From: Deltaproteobacteria bacterium
GTDB lineage: Bacteria; Desulfobacterota; Desulfarculia; JACQYL01
Assembly: GCA_016208165.1 (NCBI GenBank)
Contig: JACQYL010000123.1
Coordinates: forward strand, 1-64,000
DNA: 64,000 bases
Direction of reading: 5' to 3'
Shown here: one piece after another, positions 25,294 through 34,277 of the stretch
Layout: each line of letters begins with the position of its first letter
How positions within the stretch are numbered: position 1 is the first letter of the stretch
The notes under the pieces: model-generated
The model's input: only the letters and a program-made list of their open reading frames with translations
The model's database searches: none
What the model was told of the DNA's origin: nothing
Translations under genes and position numbers: made by a program

Positions 25294-27384
25294 ATGATTG
25301 AAGCGGCTCTGGCTATAGGCGGACTGGGGTTGTTTGCCGGATTGGGCCTTAGCATTGCCTCTAAGGTGTTTGCCGTATACGTGGACCCCAAAGTGATGGA
25401 AGTCGAAGGAGCTCTTCCCGGTGCAAATTGCGGCGGATGCGGATTTCCGGGCTGCAGCGCCGCAGCTGTCGCCATCGTGGCCAAGAAAGCTCCGGCGAAC
25501 TGCTGCGTAGGCGGAGGGCCGTCGGTTCAGGTTGCCGTATCCGCCATCATGGGTGTGGCCATGGAAGAAAAGGAACCGGAGTTGGCCCACGTGAAGTGTA
25601 CGGGAACCGTAGAGAAATCCGACCGAAAAATGATCTATTCCGGCGTGCACGACTGCGCCGCCGCCGTGATGGTCGCCGGAGGCGATCGCATCTGTAACAT
25701 CGGATGCGTCGGGTTCGGCACGTGTGCGGCAAACTGTCCTTTCGACGCCATACACATCGGTGAGAGCGGCATACCCGTCGTGAATCACCTTAAGTGCACC
25801 GGATGTGGGACCTGCGTCCGAAATTGTCCCAAGAATGTTTTGGAGCTGGTGTCTGATTCCGCCAGGGTGCTCCAATTCAATTCGAGTCAGGAGTGTCAGG
25901 CGCCCTGCGCGCAAACATGTCCTGCCCAGATCGATATACCACGATACATCTCCCTGATCGCCGACGGACAATATGAGCAAGCGGTGAAGGTGGTAAAGGA
26001 ACGAAATCCCTTCCCGCTGAGTATTGGGCGCGTATGCCCCCATCCCTGCGAGTCGGTGTGCCGTCGTCTGAAGGTGGATGAAGCGGTCAATATCAACCAT
26101 CTCAAACGGTTCTGCGCCGATTATGAATTAAGAAGTGGAAAACGGATCGATGTGCCCATAGCCCCTAATTCGGGCAAGAAAGTGGCGGTGATTGGAGGAG
26201 GCCCGGGCGGTTTGTCCGCAGCTTACTACATCACGCGTCTCGGCCACAAGGTGGCTCTGTTTGAAGCCATGCCAAAATTGGGAGGCATGCTCCGATACGG
26301 TATTCCGGAATATCGCTTACCCAAAAAAATCCTGGATTGGGAAATTGAAGGCATCACGGGCCTGGGCGTAGACGTGCACCTGAATACGTCCTTCGGAGAA
26401 GGCGTTACCATTGAAGGGTTCATGAAGGACGGCTACGACGCGGTGTTCCTGTCCACGGGAGCATGGGACAGCAGACGGCTGGGGCTGGACAATGAGGGTG
26501 AAATCCAGGGAGTGCTTTCCGGTACCGAGTTTCTCGTCAAACGAGGTCTTGAAGAACCGATCAACATAGGGAAGAAAGTGGCGGTCATCGGTGGCGGCAA
26601 CACGGCCATAGATGCGGCCCGTACGAGTTGGCGACTTGGGGCCAAGGAAGTAACCATCGTGTACCGGCGCTCTCGAAATGAAATGCCCGCCAACGAGATC
26701 GAGATCGTCGAAGCGGAGCACGAAGGTGTCAAGTTCCAGTTTCTGGCCGCTCCCACCCGTCTGATCTCGGAAGGCGGAAGGCTGAAGGCCCTTGAATTTG
26801 TGAGGATGGAACTGGGGGAACCGGACGCCAGCGGGCGCAGAAGACCCGTTGCGGTGGAAGGCTCGGAAACCGTACTCGAGGTCGACAATGTGATCAGCGC
26901 CATCGGTCAGTTTCCGGACCTCACCTTCCTCAACCAGGGGAAGTATGAGTCGGAGGTTGTGATCACCAAATGGAACACGATTGACGCCAATGAAGACACA
27001 ATGCAGACGAGCGTTCAGAATGTCTTTGCCGGCGGAGACGCCGTCAGCGGCGCCGCGACGGTAGTGATGGCCATTGGAGCCGGACGCAAGGCGGCTCGAT
27101 CCATTCACCTTCACCTGAGCGGAAAGGAAGTGGCGGCCCCGAGGTACTTGCGCAAGGAACTCTTCGATGGTGCGAACGAGTTGGATCTGCAAAGTAGAGT
27201 GGACAAATCGCCCAGGGTTCACATGCCGGAATTGACGGTCGACCAACGCCGCCTGAATTTCGATGAAGTCGAGCTGGGGCTTTCGGAGGCCGACGCGGTC
27301 CGCGAGGCACAGCGATGTCTGCAGTGCGGTCTTTACTGTTTCCGGAAGACACTAGCCGAGATTCAGCCGGAACACAAAGGGTAA
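25294..27384 (+). CDS. rnfB: RnfB fused to a GltD/NfnB-like NAD(P)H oxidoreductase
   Basis: A 696-residue chain. Residues 1-195 are RnfB: an N-terminal membrane helix, the NCGGCGFPGC cluster motif near 45, and two ferredoxin motifs (CNIGCVGFGTCAANCP near 132, CTGCGTCVRNCP near 168). From about 200 the sequence becomes a GltD/NfnB-type flavoprotein: Cys-rich entry (CQAPCAQTCPAQIDIP, CPHPCESVC), FAD motif VIGGGPGGLSAAYY near 298, second dinucleotide motif VIGGGNTAIDAA near 430 followed by YRRSRNEMPA, as in NADPH-linked GltD, and a last CLQCGLYC. ATG 25294 has GAAAGG upstream. RnfB normally accepts ferredoxin electrons; the added domain implies a second NAD(P)H-coupled site. Confidence 0.93.
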   Translation: MIEAALAIGGLGLFAGLGLSIASKVFAVYVDPKVMEVEGALPGANCGGCGFPGCSAAAVAIVAKKAPANCCVGGGPSVQVAVSAIMGVAMEEKEPELAHVKCTGTVEKSDRKMIYSGVHDCAAAVMVAGGDRICNIGCVGFGTCAANCPFDAIHIGESGIPVVNHLKCTGCGTCVRNCPKNVLELVSDSARVLQFNSSQECQAPCAQTCPAQIDIPRYISLIADGQYEQAVKVVKERNPFPLSIGRVCPHPCESVCRRLKVDEAVNINHLKRFCADYELRSGKRIDVPIAPNSGKKVAVIGGGPGGLSAAYYITRLGHKVALFEAMPKLGGMLRYGIPEYRLPKKILDWEIEGITGLGVDVHLNTSFGEGVTIEGFMKDGYDAVFLSTGAWDSRRLGLDNEGEIQGVLSGTEFLVKRGLEEPINIGKKVAVIGGGNTAIDAARTSWRLGAKEVTIVYRRSRNEMPANEIEIVEAEHEGVKFQFLAAPTRLISEGGRLKALEFVRMELGEPDASGRRRPVAVEGSETVLEVDNVISAIGQFPDLTFLNQGKYESEVVITKWNTIDANEDTMQTSVQNVFAGGDAVSGAATVVMAIGAGRKAARSIHLHLSGKEVAAPRYLRKELFDGANELDLQSRVDKSPRVHMPELTVDQRRLNFDEVELGLSEADAVREAQRCLQCGLYCFRKTLAEIQPEHKG

Positions 27385-27388
27385 CGAC

Positions 27389-28408
27389 ATGTTGGATCGT
27401 CGCGCATTTCTGAGATTGTCGGGCGTCGGTGGCATGGCCTTGGCGACCGGAGCCGCGGCCAGCTCGTTGTCTAGTGTAAAGTTTAATCACGAATGGCGCC
27501 AGGTGTCGAAGACCCGGCTTCAAATGGGGACCTTTGTCAATATAGCCGTGTTCCACGAGTCGGGTTCGTTGGGCGAAGAGGCCGTAGAAGCCGGTTTCGA
27601 TCTAATAAGTCAGAAGGAATCGATACTAAGTCGCTTTTCCGATCAGAGTCCCGTTTGTGCGCTAAACAGGGAGGCAAGTCTCAAAGATGTGGCCCCTGAA
27701 GTATCCCGCGCGCTGAATCTCTCGGTTTTGTTCCACCGTGAAACCGACGGCGCCTTCGACATCACGGTCAAACCATTGCTCGACTTGATGCGCGAGTGTT
27801 TCGAGCGGAGCCAGAAGCCCCCTTCAAGGGAGGCTGTCAGGCGCTGCCTCAAGTCCGTAGGCCTGGGGTATATGGAGATGTCGCCTTCGGGCGTATTTTT
27901 CCGAAGAGAAGGCATGGGTATTACTCTGGACGGAATCGCCAAGGGTCTGATTGTGGATTGGACGGCTGAAGAACTCACCCGGCGAGGAATAGAGCATTTT
28001 CTGATCAACGCAGGCGGGGATATTCGCGTGGCCGGCGGCAAGGGTGATGGAGCGCCGTGGAAAATCGCCATACGGGATCCCAAGAGTTCGGATTCGTATG
28101 CGGCCATAATCCGACTTCGGGATGGCGCCCTTGCCACCTCGGGGAATTACGAGGTCTATTTCGATCGTGAAAAGCTTTACCACCATATCGTGAATCCCTG
28201 GAACGGAGTCTCTCCACGATTTTACTCCAGTGTTTCCGCGCTGGCGCCAAGAGCCGTGGAGGCGGACGCGCTGTCCACCGCTGTCTTCGTCATGGAACCG
28301 GCCGACGGGATCGCGTTCATGGAGCGGAGGTATGGGGTGGAAGGGTTTGTGATTACGGAAGACGACCGAAAACTGCATACGTCCGGTTGGAAGAAGTACC
28401 AAACATAG
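27389..28408 (+). CDS. apbE: FAD:protein FMN transferase (ApbE)
   Basis: A 339-residue ApbE, which attaches FMN to Thr or Ser in Rnf and Nqr subunits on the outer side of the membrane. The N-terminus has a twin-arginine motif (RRAFLRLSG) and a hydrophobic Ala/Gly stretch, pointing to Tat export. The MGTFVNIAVF start, DGAFDITVKPLLDL, GITLDGIAKGLIVD and LINAGGDIRVAG motifs match the family. It begins 4 bases after rnfB, and the operon ends at the hairpin at 28428-28460. Confidence 0.95.
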   Translation: MLDRRAFLRLSGVGGMALATGAAASSLSSVKFNHEWRQVSKTRLQMGTFVNIAVFHESGSLGEEAVEAGFDLISQKESILSRFSDQSPVCALNREASLKDVAPEVSRALNLSVLFHRETDGAFDITVKPLLDLMRECFERSQKPPSREAVRRCLKSVGLGYMEMSPSGVFFRREGMGITLDGIAKGLIVDWTAEELTRRGIEHFLINAGGDIRVAGGKGDGAPWKIAIRDPKSSDSYAAIIRLRDGALATSGNYEVYFDREKLYHHIVNPWNGVSPRFYSSVSALAPRAVEADALSTAVFVMEPADGIAFMERRYGVEGFVITEDDRKLHTSGWKKYQT

Positions 28409-28427
28409 CGTTTTCAGCGTTCAGATG

Positions 28428-28460
28428 AAAAAAATCCCCCTCGACCAAAGGGGGATTTTT
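28428..28460. terminator. Bidirectional intrinsic terminator
   Basis: The arms AAAATCCCCC and GGGGGATTTTT (28431-28440 and 28450-28460) form a stem with A-run and T-run flanks on both sides. It ends the rnf-apbE transcript and also faces the leftward USP gene ending at 28567. Confidence 0.85.
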
Positions 28461-28566
28461 CATTCTGGAGCAGCGTTCACTTGCGATAGAACCCGGCCGG
28501 CTTGATGTTCCATCGCCGATCCCGGCGGCGCGGGTCGTCTTCAACGGGGTGAACGAAAAACGAAAG

Positions 28567-29034
28567 TCAACTTACTATGCAGACGGTACATCCTTTCAAA
28601 CCTTTGATCACTGAACTGCTGAGGTCTCCGGACAAGACACTAAAAATGTTCGTGGTAGCGCGATAGGGCATCACCAGGGTGCCGAAACCGCCCTCCTGGA
28701 CTTCGCGGATGATCTCCTTGGCAAGATGGCGCGTCTCCTGGAACTTCATGTCGATCCGCTCGCACTGGATTCCGGCCTTGGCCAAAAGGTCCACCGCACC
28801 GCCTATTTGGGCTTTCATTTTTTCCTGCTTGATCTCCATGGAGTGGAAACTGGCTCTGAGTTTGTCCATGCCGGGGGCATCTCCCTCGAGGTCATGGCCC
28901 GGAATGTGCTCGGAGACTCCGATCAGTGTTACCGAGACACCCTGGACTTTCCCGAACATCTTTCCCACATATTCCACAGCTTTGAGGGACGTCGGGGAAT
29001 TGTCATAAAGCAATAAAACGCGATTCCAAAGCAT
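28567..29034 (-). CDS. Universal stress protein family
   Basis: A 155-residue UspA-like domain beginning NRVLLLYDNSPTSLKAVEYV. The C-terminal ATP loop (G-x2-G-x9-G-S/T) is not clear; the end reads VLSGDLSSSVIKGLKGCTVCIV, so the ATP-binding class is uncertain. AGGAGG lies 4 bases before ATG 29034. It is the last gene of a leftward set with the RseC-like and flavin reductase genes. Confidence 0.85.
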   Translation of the reverse strand: MLWNRVLLLYDNSPTSLKAVEYVGKMFGKVQGVSVTLIGVSEHIPGHDLEGDAPGMDKLRASFHSMEIKQEKMKAQIGGAVDLLAKAGIQCERIDMKFQETRHLAKEIIREVQEGGFGTLVMPYRATTNIFSVLSGDLSSSVIKGLKGCTVCIVS

Positions 29035-29094
29035 AATTCCTCCTGCTCCTTGAGGCGGGCAAAACACCTCGACAAACTGTGTGCGTCGATGTGG

Positions 29095-29556
29095 TCAACC
29101 GGTTGCTGTGTTCGATGCCTGCTCTTTGGCCAATATCCTCGTAATAATGGGGACATACTTCGACTGCCGGCCGAGCTTTCTGCCGCCTTGACGTACGATG
29201 ACCAGGGATACGGCGAAAGCGACGATCCCGAACAGGAACGCTGCAATGTCGGTATCCTTCTCCAAGCGCGCCCCCAGGATTTTGCCGATAGCCGCTCCAA
29301 TCAACAGCATCACCACGGGAATCAAGTAGACAAATACCGAGGCTTTCAGAACAGACGTTTCTTCGATGGAAATCTCGACGCGATCGCCAACCGACGCCTG
29401 GGCCTCATTCAGAGCTTCAACAACCATTTCACGCCCGCCGCCCATGGCATTGCACGCTCCGTGCGCACCGCAGGATTCACAGGCCGTTCCCCTATGGGTC
29501 GACACCACGGCGTTGTCTCCATGCACACTCCTGACAATGCCTTCTTCGTGCAGCAT
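29095..29556 (-). CDS. rseC: RseC/MucC-like positive regulator of Rnf/SoxR-type systems
   Basis: A 153-residue protein with the RseC plan: an N-terminal beta domain with a Cys cluster (ACESCGAHGAC near residue 25), then two membrane helices (about 72-94 and 104-124). In Escherichia coli, RseC works with the RsxABCDGE complex to reduce SoxR. Here it lies about 700 bases from the end of the rnf-apbE operon on the opposite strand, which fits a partnership with Rnf. The flavin reductase gene ends 8 bases upstream. Confidence 0.88.
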   Translation of the reverse strand: MLHEEGIVRSVHGDNAVVSTHRGTACESCGAHGACNAMGGGREMVVEALNEAQASVGDRVEISIEETSVLKASVFVYLIPVVMLLIGAAIGKILGARLEKDTDIAAFLFGIVAFAVSLVIVRQGGRKLGRQSKYVPIITRILAKEQASNTATG

Positions 29557-29564
29557 CCGTCACT

Positions 29565-30023
29565 CTAAAAGAAGTCTTCCGGGTCGAAGATGAGTTTGGA
29601 TTTGTTTTCATTTATAATGATAGCGTCATCGACTTCAGCGATCAATAGGCTGTGATCACCCACGTTGTGGGTCCTAACGAGTTTGCAGTTGAAGTACGAA
29701 TGGATATCTGGAAGAACGGGACACCCATTGGAGGAGAGGGAGTAGTTGATTCCCTCGAACTTGTTTTCCGAGTGCCCTGTTTTGAAACCGAAGTCCCGAG
29801 CCAACTGTTCCTGGCCCTCGGTCAGAACATTTACCGTGAACTTCTTGCTGCTCAGAATCATGCCGTGAGTCAAACGCATGGGAGATATCCCAACGCCGAT
29901 GAGCGGCGGATCCAAAGAAACCTGGGAGATCCAGATCGCCGTCATTCCGTTGATACGGCCCTGATCCTCAACAGTGATCACGTAAACTCCGCTAACCAAA
30001 GCTTTCAGCACATTATCGTACAT
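29565..30023 (-). CDS. Flavin reductase-like (flavoredoxin) protein
   Basis: A 152-residue FMN-binding split-barrel of the flavin reductase/flavoredoxin family: LVSGVYVITVEDQGRINGMTA at the N-terminus, then LDPPLIGVGISP and FTVNVLTEGQ. Such proteins bind FMN and pass electrons in anaerobes. ATG 30023 is preferred over GTG 30032 because GAGG lies 9 bases upstream of the ATG. It leads the flavin reductase-RseC-USP group. Confidence 0.88.
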   Translation of the reverse strand: MYDNVLKALVSGVYVITVEDQGRINGMTAIWISQVSLDPPLIGVGISPMRLTHGMILSSKKFTVNVLTEGQEQLARDFGFKTGHSENKFEGINYSLSSNGCPVLPDIHSYFNCKLVRTHNVGDHSLLIAEVDDAIIINENKSKLIFDPEDFF

Positions 30024-30113
30024 TATCGACACCTCGTTTTCTGCTGCAGACAGAACAAATGGAACAACGAACCACCGGGTTCATGGTGGCCGGAGGCCGA
30101 AAAGGAGAATACT

Positions 30114-30572
30114 TTGGTAGCACGTTTTGAGGACGGTATGCAACTGATTCCGGTAGGAAAAGTGAGATCTCACTGGAGCCGAATCGGAGAGGCCCCGAAG
30201 CAGGGAAGGGAAACGGATGTGCCTTCCGCTCTCGAGGTTTTTGAAACCTTTGAAGCGGCGCTGGAGGGTCTTGCAAATATGCAAACCCTGGTGGTGCTCA
30301 CATGGTTTGACAGGGCGGATCGCGAGATACTCAGGGTCCATCCCAGAGGCGATCGGTCGGAGCCCCTCAGGGGCGTGTTCTCGACAAGGAGTCCCCATCG
30401 GCCGAACCCCATAGGGCTCCATGTGGTTGACGTACTTCGGATTTCGGGGAATCGCATCGAGGTGCGAGGCATGGACGCCCTGGACGGCACCCCGATTCTG
30501 GACATCAAGCCATGGCTGAAGAACCTGGATGCGCCCGAAGCCAAAGCCTCCGCGTCCCCACCGGACCGATAG
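30114..30572 (+). CDS. trmO: TrmO/TsaA family tRNA methyltransferase
   Basis: A 152-residue member of the TrmO (TsaA, YaeB) family, which uses S-adenosylmethionine to methylate N6-threonylcarbamoyladenosine at tRNA position 37. IPVGKVRSHW, FSTRSPHRPNPIGLHVV and GMDALDGTPILDIKPW are all family signatures. TTG 30114 is preferred because AAGGAG precedes it with normal spacing; ATG 30138 is the alternative, with a GAGGA 4 bases away. The stretch upstream of 30114 in the same phase lies over the flavin reductase gene and is not part of the protein. Confidence 0.88.
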   Translation: MVARFEDGMQLIPVGKVRSHWSRIGEAPKQGRETDVPSALEVFETFEAALEGLANMQTLVVLTWFDRADREILRVHPRGDRSEPLRGVFSTRSPHRPNPIGLHVVDVLRISGNRIEVRGMDALDGTPILDIKPWLKNLDAPEAKASASPPDR

Positions 30573-30688
30573 AAATCTGAAGACAGGGGACGGAAAGCTG
30601 TTGTTGCGGGCTGCCATGTTCTCGGTTCAGCCTGTTAGGCTCCGTCCTTGGAAACACTCGTCCCGTGTTTTTCCCGGCTGAAGCCGTC

Positions 30689-31012
30689 CTATAGAAAATC
30701 CTCCCTTGGAGGTGAAAACACTTCCACCACACGCGCGGGTTTGTCGCCGGCCTTGCCCCCGTGAAGTATGTTGGAACGCACGTGATATGCGTGACCGGGA
30801 CTTACCGAACGTCGCTCGCCGGCAATGTCCAGTTCGATGGTCCCCTCGATCACCATGCCCATCTGCTCGTGGGGATGCGAATGCATGGGAATCACTCCTC
30901 CGGCGTCGATGCTGTAGAACACCATCATCTCCCGATCTCCGGGCATGACCTGGATGTGTACCCCGTCCCCTAATTTCTTGCGGTCCAATTCGTCAATAAC
31001 GTAAAAGGCCAT
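30689..31012 (-). CDS. Cupin domain protein
   Basis: A 107-residue single cupin with metal ligands in MHSHPHEQMGMVIEG and a final His in NILHGG. AAGGAG lies 6 bases before ATG 31012. It follows the RidA gene by 12 bases in the same direction. The reaction is unknown. Confidence 0.85.
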   Translation of the reverse strand: MAFYVIDELDRKKLGDGVHIQVMPGDREMMVFYSIDAGGVIPMHSHPHEQMGMVIEGTIELDIAGERRSVSPGHAYHVRSNILHGGKAGDKPARVVEVFSPPREDFL

Positions 31013-31024
31013 TTGCGCTCTCCT

Positions 31025-31408
31025 TTAAAGTGCGGCCACGCAATCCATCTCGACCCGAGTTCCGAAGGGAAGCTTCGCGGCCTGAATACAGGTTCTTGCG
31101 GGTGGATCGATCTTGAAATAACTCCGGTAAACCGCATTGAATCGGTCGTATTCCTCCATGTCCAGCAGGTAGACGGTCACTTTCAGCACCTTTTGCAGTG
31201 AGGAACCCGCTTCCTCGAGCACAATACGCATGTTTTCGAGGCCCATTTGGGTTTCTTCTTCAATCGTGCCAAGAACCAACCGGTTCGATGAGGGGTCTAC
31301 TGCGCCCGCTCCGGACAGATAGATGAGCCCGTTGTGGATAATCGCCTGAGAATACGGTCCTCCGGTGACTGCGGCCTTTGCCGTGAGAAACGGCTTCCTT
31401 TCAGACAT
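31025..31408 (-). CDS. RidA family protein (reactive intermediate deaminase)
   Basis: A 127-residue RidA/YjgF/UK114 protein that hydrolyses reactive enamine and imine intermediates. AAVTGGPYSQAIIHNGLIYLSGAG and the C-terminal PPARTCIQAAKLPFGTRVEMD match; the Arg in PPART that binds the substrate carboxylate is present. It precedes the cupin gene, possibly as a two-gene unit. Confidence 0.92.
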   Translation of the reverse strand: MSERKPFLTAKAAVTGGPYSQAIIHNGLIYLSGAGAVDPSSNRLVLGTIEEETQMGLENMRIVLEEAGSSLQKVLKVTVYLLDMEEYDRFNAVYRSYFKIDPPARTCIQAAKLPFGTRVEMDCVAAL

Positions 31409-31545
31409 AACTGGCTCCGTCCATTTGCATACCGACAGGGTGACATGGCATCCAGATCTCTTTTTCTTATAGCAGAAAACGCACTTTCAGGAAAAGGGCT
31501 CGGCTCGTCGGGGCATCCTTTTTCCGGAACCGGAAGACGGAATCG

Positions 31546-32877
31546 TCATGACATGATCAAATAGGGTTGCTCCAGATATCTGCTCACGGTTTGCAGGAAC
31601 TCGGCCGCAGGCGCGCCGTCCACCACTTGGTGGTCGATGGTCAGGCTCAGAAACATCATGGACCGTATAGTGATTTGACCGTTATAAACCGCCGGCTTTT
31701 CCTTGACACGCCCGACGCCGAGAATACCGGTCTCCGGAGGTTTGAGAATCGGAGTCACTCCGTCCACCTCGAACATGCTGACGTTGGTTACCGTGAAGGT
31801 TCCACCGGTGACCTCGTCCACGCACAGGCGGCCTTCGCGGGCTTTCCTGGCGAGTTCGCGCGCATCCCGTGCGATTTCGAGAAGTCCCTTTCTGTCCGCA
31901 TTCCTCAGCACGGGCACAATGAGCCCTACCGGCAACGCCACTGCAACCCCCATGTTCACCGCATCATGGACAAGAATTTCATCGCCCGACAACGTAGAGT
32001 TCATAATGGGAAAGCGCTTCAGCGCCCTGGATACGGCGAGTATGATGATGTCATTGTAAGACACTCGGACCGAATCGTCCCTTTTGTATTCCTCCCGAAC
32101 ACGGTCGCGAAAACGCACCATTTCAGTCACGTCCACTTCCACAAAGGTGGTCAACTGGGCCGTGCTCTGCAGGCTGGATCGCATGTTCACCGCAATGGCT
32201 TTGCGCATACCGGTGAACGGAATGGACGTCGCAGGAGGGGGCGGTTCTTCTTTGGTCTCAGCGGCCATCGAGCGCTCCACGTCCCCGCGCGTGATTTTTC
32301 CTCCTTCACCGGTTCCTCGAATGGAGGCAATATCCAGGCCTTCCTGCATTGCCATCTCCATGGCCAGAGCAGTAATTTTCGGCGCGGGCGGCCCTTCTTC
32401 ATGAGCCTTTCTGACGTCCCCTTCCCTGACGCGTCCACCGGGCCCTGTACCTTCCACCAGGCTCAGATCGACGCCCAGTTCCGCGGCCAATCGTCTCGCG
32501 GCCGGGGACGATGGCGAAGAGGGTTTTTGCTCCGGAGCCCGGGCTTTTGGAGGCGCCTTCGCAGCAGCGGTTTTGGGGGGTTCAGCCGCCTCAGCAACCG
32601 CGCCGGAGGGCTGCTCGACCTGGACCTGTTTCAATTCCTCTTCCGTCCCGGCCAGCAGTCCGATCACCGTTCCTACATCCGCTTTATTTCCCCTGCCCAG
32701 AAGTATATGAAGGAAACCCGCGCCCGGCGCCTCCACTTCGTAGGTGATCTTTTCCGTTTCTATGACCAGCACGATGCCTTTCTTTTCAATCCAGTCGCCC
32801 TCTTTGGCCCTCCATTCGACTATCAGGCCTTCCTTCATGGTCATCCCAAGTTTGGGGACGTGGATGGGAACCGCCAT
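31546..32877 (-). CDS. 2-oxoacid dehydrogenase E2 (dihydrolipoamide acyltransferase)
   Basis: A 443-residue E2 core subunit. The N-terminal lipoyl domain has its Lys in ETEKITYEVEAP (near residue 43), followed by an Ala/Pro linker, two peripheral-subunit-binding domains (about 120-160 and 175-210) and a catalytic domain with DHQVVDGAPAAEFL near the end, the HxxxDG motif. ATG 32877 starts directly at the lipoyl domain. It is the third gene of the E1alpha-E1beta-E2 set but is separated from E1beta by 365 bases with a strong hairpin. No E3 is in the window; the complex (pyruvate, acetoin or branched-chain) is undecided. Confidence 0.93.
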   Translation of the reverse strand: MAVPIHVPKLGMTMKEGLIVEWRAKEGDWIEKKGIVLVIETEKITYEVEAPGAGFLHILLGRGNKADVGTVIGLLAGTEEELKQVQVEQPSGAVAEAAEPPKTAAAKAPPKARAPEQKPSSPSSPAARRLAAELGVDLSLVEGTGPGGRVREGDVRKAHEEGPPAPKITALAMEMAMQEGLDIASIRGTGEGGKITRGDVERSMAAETKEEPPPPATSIPFTGMRKAIAVNMRSSLQSTAQLTTFVEVDVTEMVRFRDRVREEYKRDDSVRVSYNDIIILAVSRALKRFPIMNSTLSGDEILVHDAVNMGVAVALPVGLIVPVLRNADRKGLLEIARDARELARKAREGRLCVDEVTGGTFTVTNVSMFEVDGVTPILKPPETGILGVGRVKEKPAVYNGQITIRSMMFLSLTIDHQVVDGAPAAEFLQTVSRYLEQPYLIMS

Positions 32878-33242
32878 AATCGCACTCCTAACGCTGGTTA
32901 TTGTTTCATATGTATCTGAACGGACCAAATGGGCGTTCCGATACCCGTGCAGGCTCTGTCCCGTTGGGACCGGGATGGAGCCGCGGCTTTCCCGGTTTCA
33001 ATCGGGCGTCATCCGGCGCCATTCCTGAAAGCGTCAACACCCGATGTTCCGGGTTATCGCCTTTCCGGTCGAACCGATTTGAGCGCCGAGGGCCCGAAAA
33101 CCGTCTCTAAGATGTGGTAAGGTATCCGAGGGGGCCCCCCCTTTAAGGGGTCCCCTCGAACGATTTCATCGTAATCCTGTTGAGGTGAACCCGTGCGCAT
33201 GGCGGGGTTGCGCACCGCGATTCCTGAACGGTGAACCCTTTT
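32878..33242. other. E1beta-E2 intergenic region
   Basis: An unusually long gap inside the presumed E1-E2 operon. It contains the strong hairpin at 33127-33158; short plus-strand frames here (32929-33120) look like chance. It could hold an internal promoter for E2, but none is obvious. Confidence 0.5.
33127..33158. repeat. Hairpin between E1beta and E2
   Basis: CGAGGGG and CCCCTCG enclose a second paired block around TTTAA, giving an almost continuous stem. No T-run follows in the direction of transcription, so it may be an attenuation or mRNA-processing site rather than a full terminator. Confidence 0.6.
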
Positions 33243-34262
33243 TTAAAACACGCCCTTGGTAGCAACTCGACCTGCGACATTCAAGGGTTCGGAGTCACCC
33301 GTCACTTCCGCCACGGCGTTGGCAATGTCCTGCGGTTGCGGCAGAACGAACTGCTCGAGATACGCGCCGGCAATGGGATAATTCTTCGCTGCAACCCGCT
33401 TGACCGGAGCGTCGAGATAGTCGAAGGCGTTCTCCATGATCTGCATCCCAATCTCGGCTCCCGGTCCGCAACGCATCGTATCCTCGTCCACGATGATGGC
33501 GCCCTTGGTCTTTTTCACCGACGCGAGGATGGTGTCCAAGTCCAGAGGCTCGAGGGTTCTGGGATCGATCACCTCGACGTTGACGCCTTTTTCTTTCTGC
33601 AGCAGATTCGCCACCTGGAGCGTCACGGAAACCAGATAGCCGGTGGCCACGATGGTAACGTCCGTGCCTTCCCTTTTGATTTCAGCCTTTCCGAAAGGCA
33701 CGGTGTAGGTCTCTTCGGGGACGGGGCCTTCCATGCCCATGAGGTTCTTGTGTTCCAGAAATACCACCGGGTTATCGTCCCGGATGGCGGTTTTCAGCAA
33801 CCCTTTGGCGTCGTAAGGATTCGAAGGGATGGCGATCTTCAGCCCGGGCGTTCTCCAGACCCAGGATTCCATGCATTGAGAATGCTCGGCTCCTATGCCC
33901 GAGTAGCCGCCGATGGGCGCTCGGACGACCAAGGGGATCTTCACCTTGCCGCCGTGAGCAAAGCGCCATTTGGCTGCTTTGTACAGGAGTTCATCCGCGC
34001 CGCACATCATGAAGTCAGCGAACATCATGTAGGAGATGGGCCTGTAACCGGCTAGAGCGGCTCCCACGGAAGAACCGATGATGGCCGCCTCACTGATGGC
34101 CGAGTCACGAATTCGATGGGCGCCGAACTTTTCGCTCAATCCTGCGCTCGTCCCCCAGACACATTGGCTGCATTCCTCACCGATCATGTATACGGTCTCG
34201 TCCCGTTCCATTTCTTCATGCATGGCTTCGTTTATAGCCGCGTTGTATAAGATCTGTCTCAC
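33243..34262 (-). CDS. 2-oxoacid dehydrogenase E1 component, beta subunit
   Basis: A 339-residue E1beta with the Tkt-like pyrimidine-binding fold: IGEECSQCVWGTSAGLSEKFG at the N-terminus, APIGGYSGIGAEHSQ near residue 120, and the C-terminal regulatory region (VEVIDPRTLEPLD). With E1alpha it forms the ThDP-dependent decarboxylase. GTG 34262 has AAAGGAGG 7 bases upstream; it starts 15 bases after the E1alpha stop. Confidence 0.93.
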   Translation of the reverse strand: MRQILYNAAINEAMHEEMERDETVYMIGEECSQCVWGTSAGLSEKFGAHRIRDSAISEAAIIGSSVGAALAGYRPISYMMFADFMMCGADELLYKAAKWRFAHGGKVKIPLVVRAPIGGYSGIGAEHSQCMESWVWRTPGLKIAIPSNPYDAKGLLKTAIRDDNPVVFLEHKNLMGMEGPVPEETYTVPFGKAEIKREGTDVTIVATGYLVSVTLQVANLLQKEKGVNVEVIDPRTLEPLDLDTILASVKKTKGAIIVDEDTMRCGPGAEIGMQIMENAFDYLDAPVKRVAAKNYPIAGAYLEQFVLPQPQDIANAVAEVTGDSEPLNVAGRVATKGVF

Positions 34263-34277
34263 GTCGCACCTCCTTTC

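Noticed and set aside
31567-32919. 450-codon plus-strand frame opposite E2
   Set aside because: His/Arg/Gly-rich shadow of the lipoyl E2 gene, without ribosome binding site or motif.
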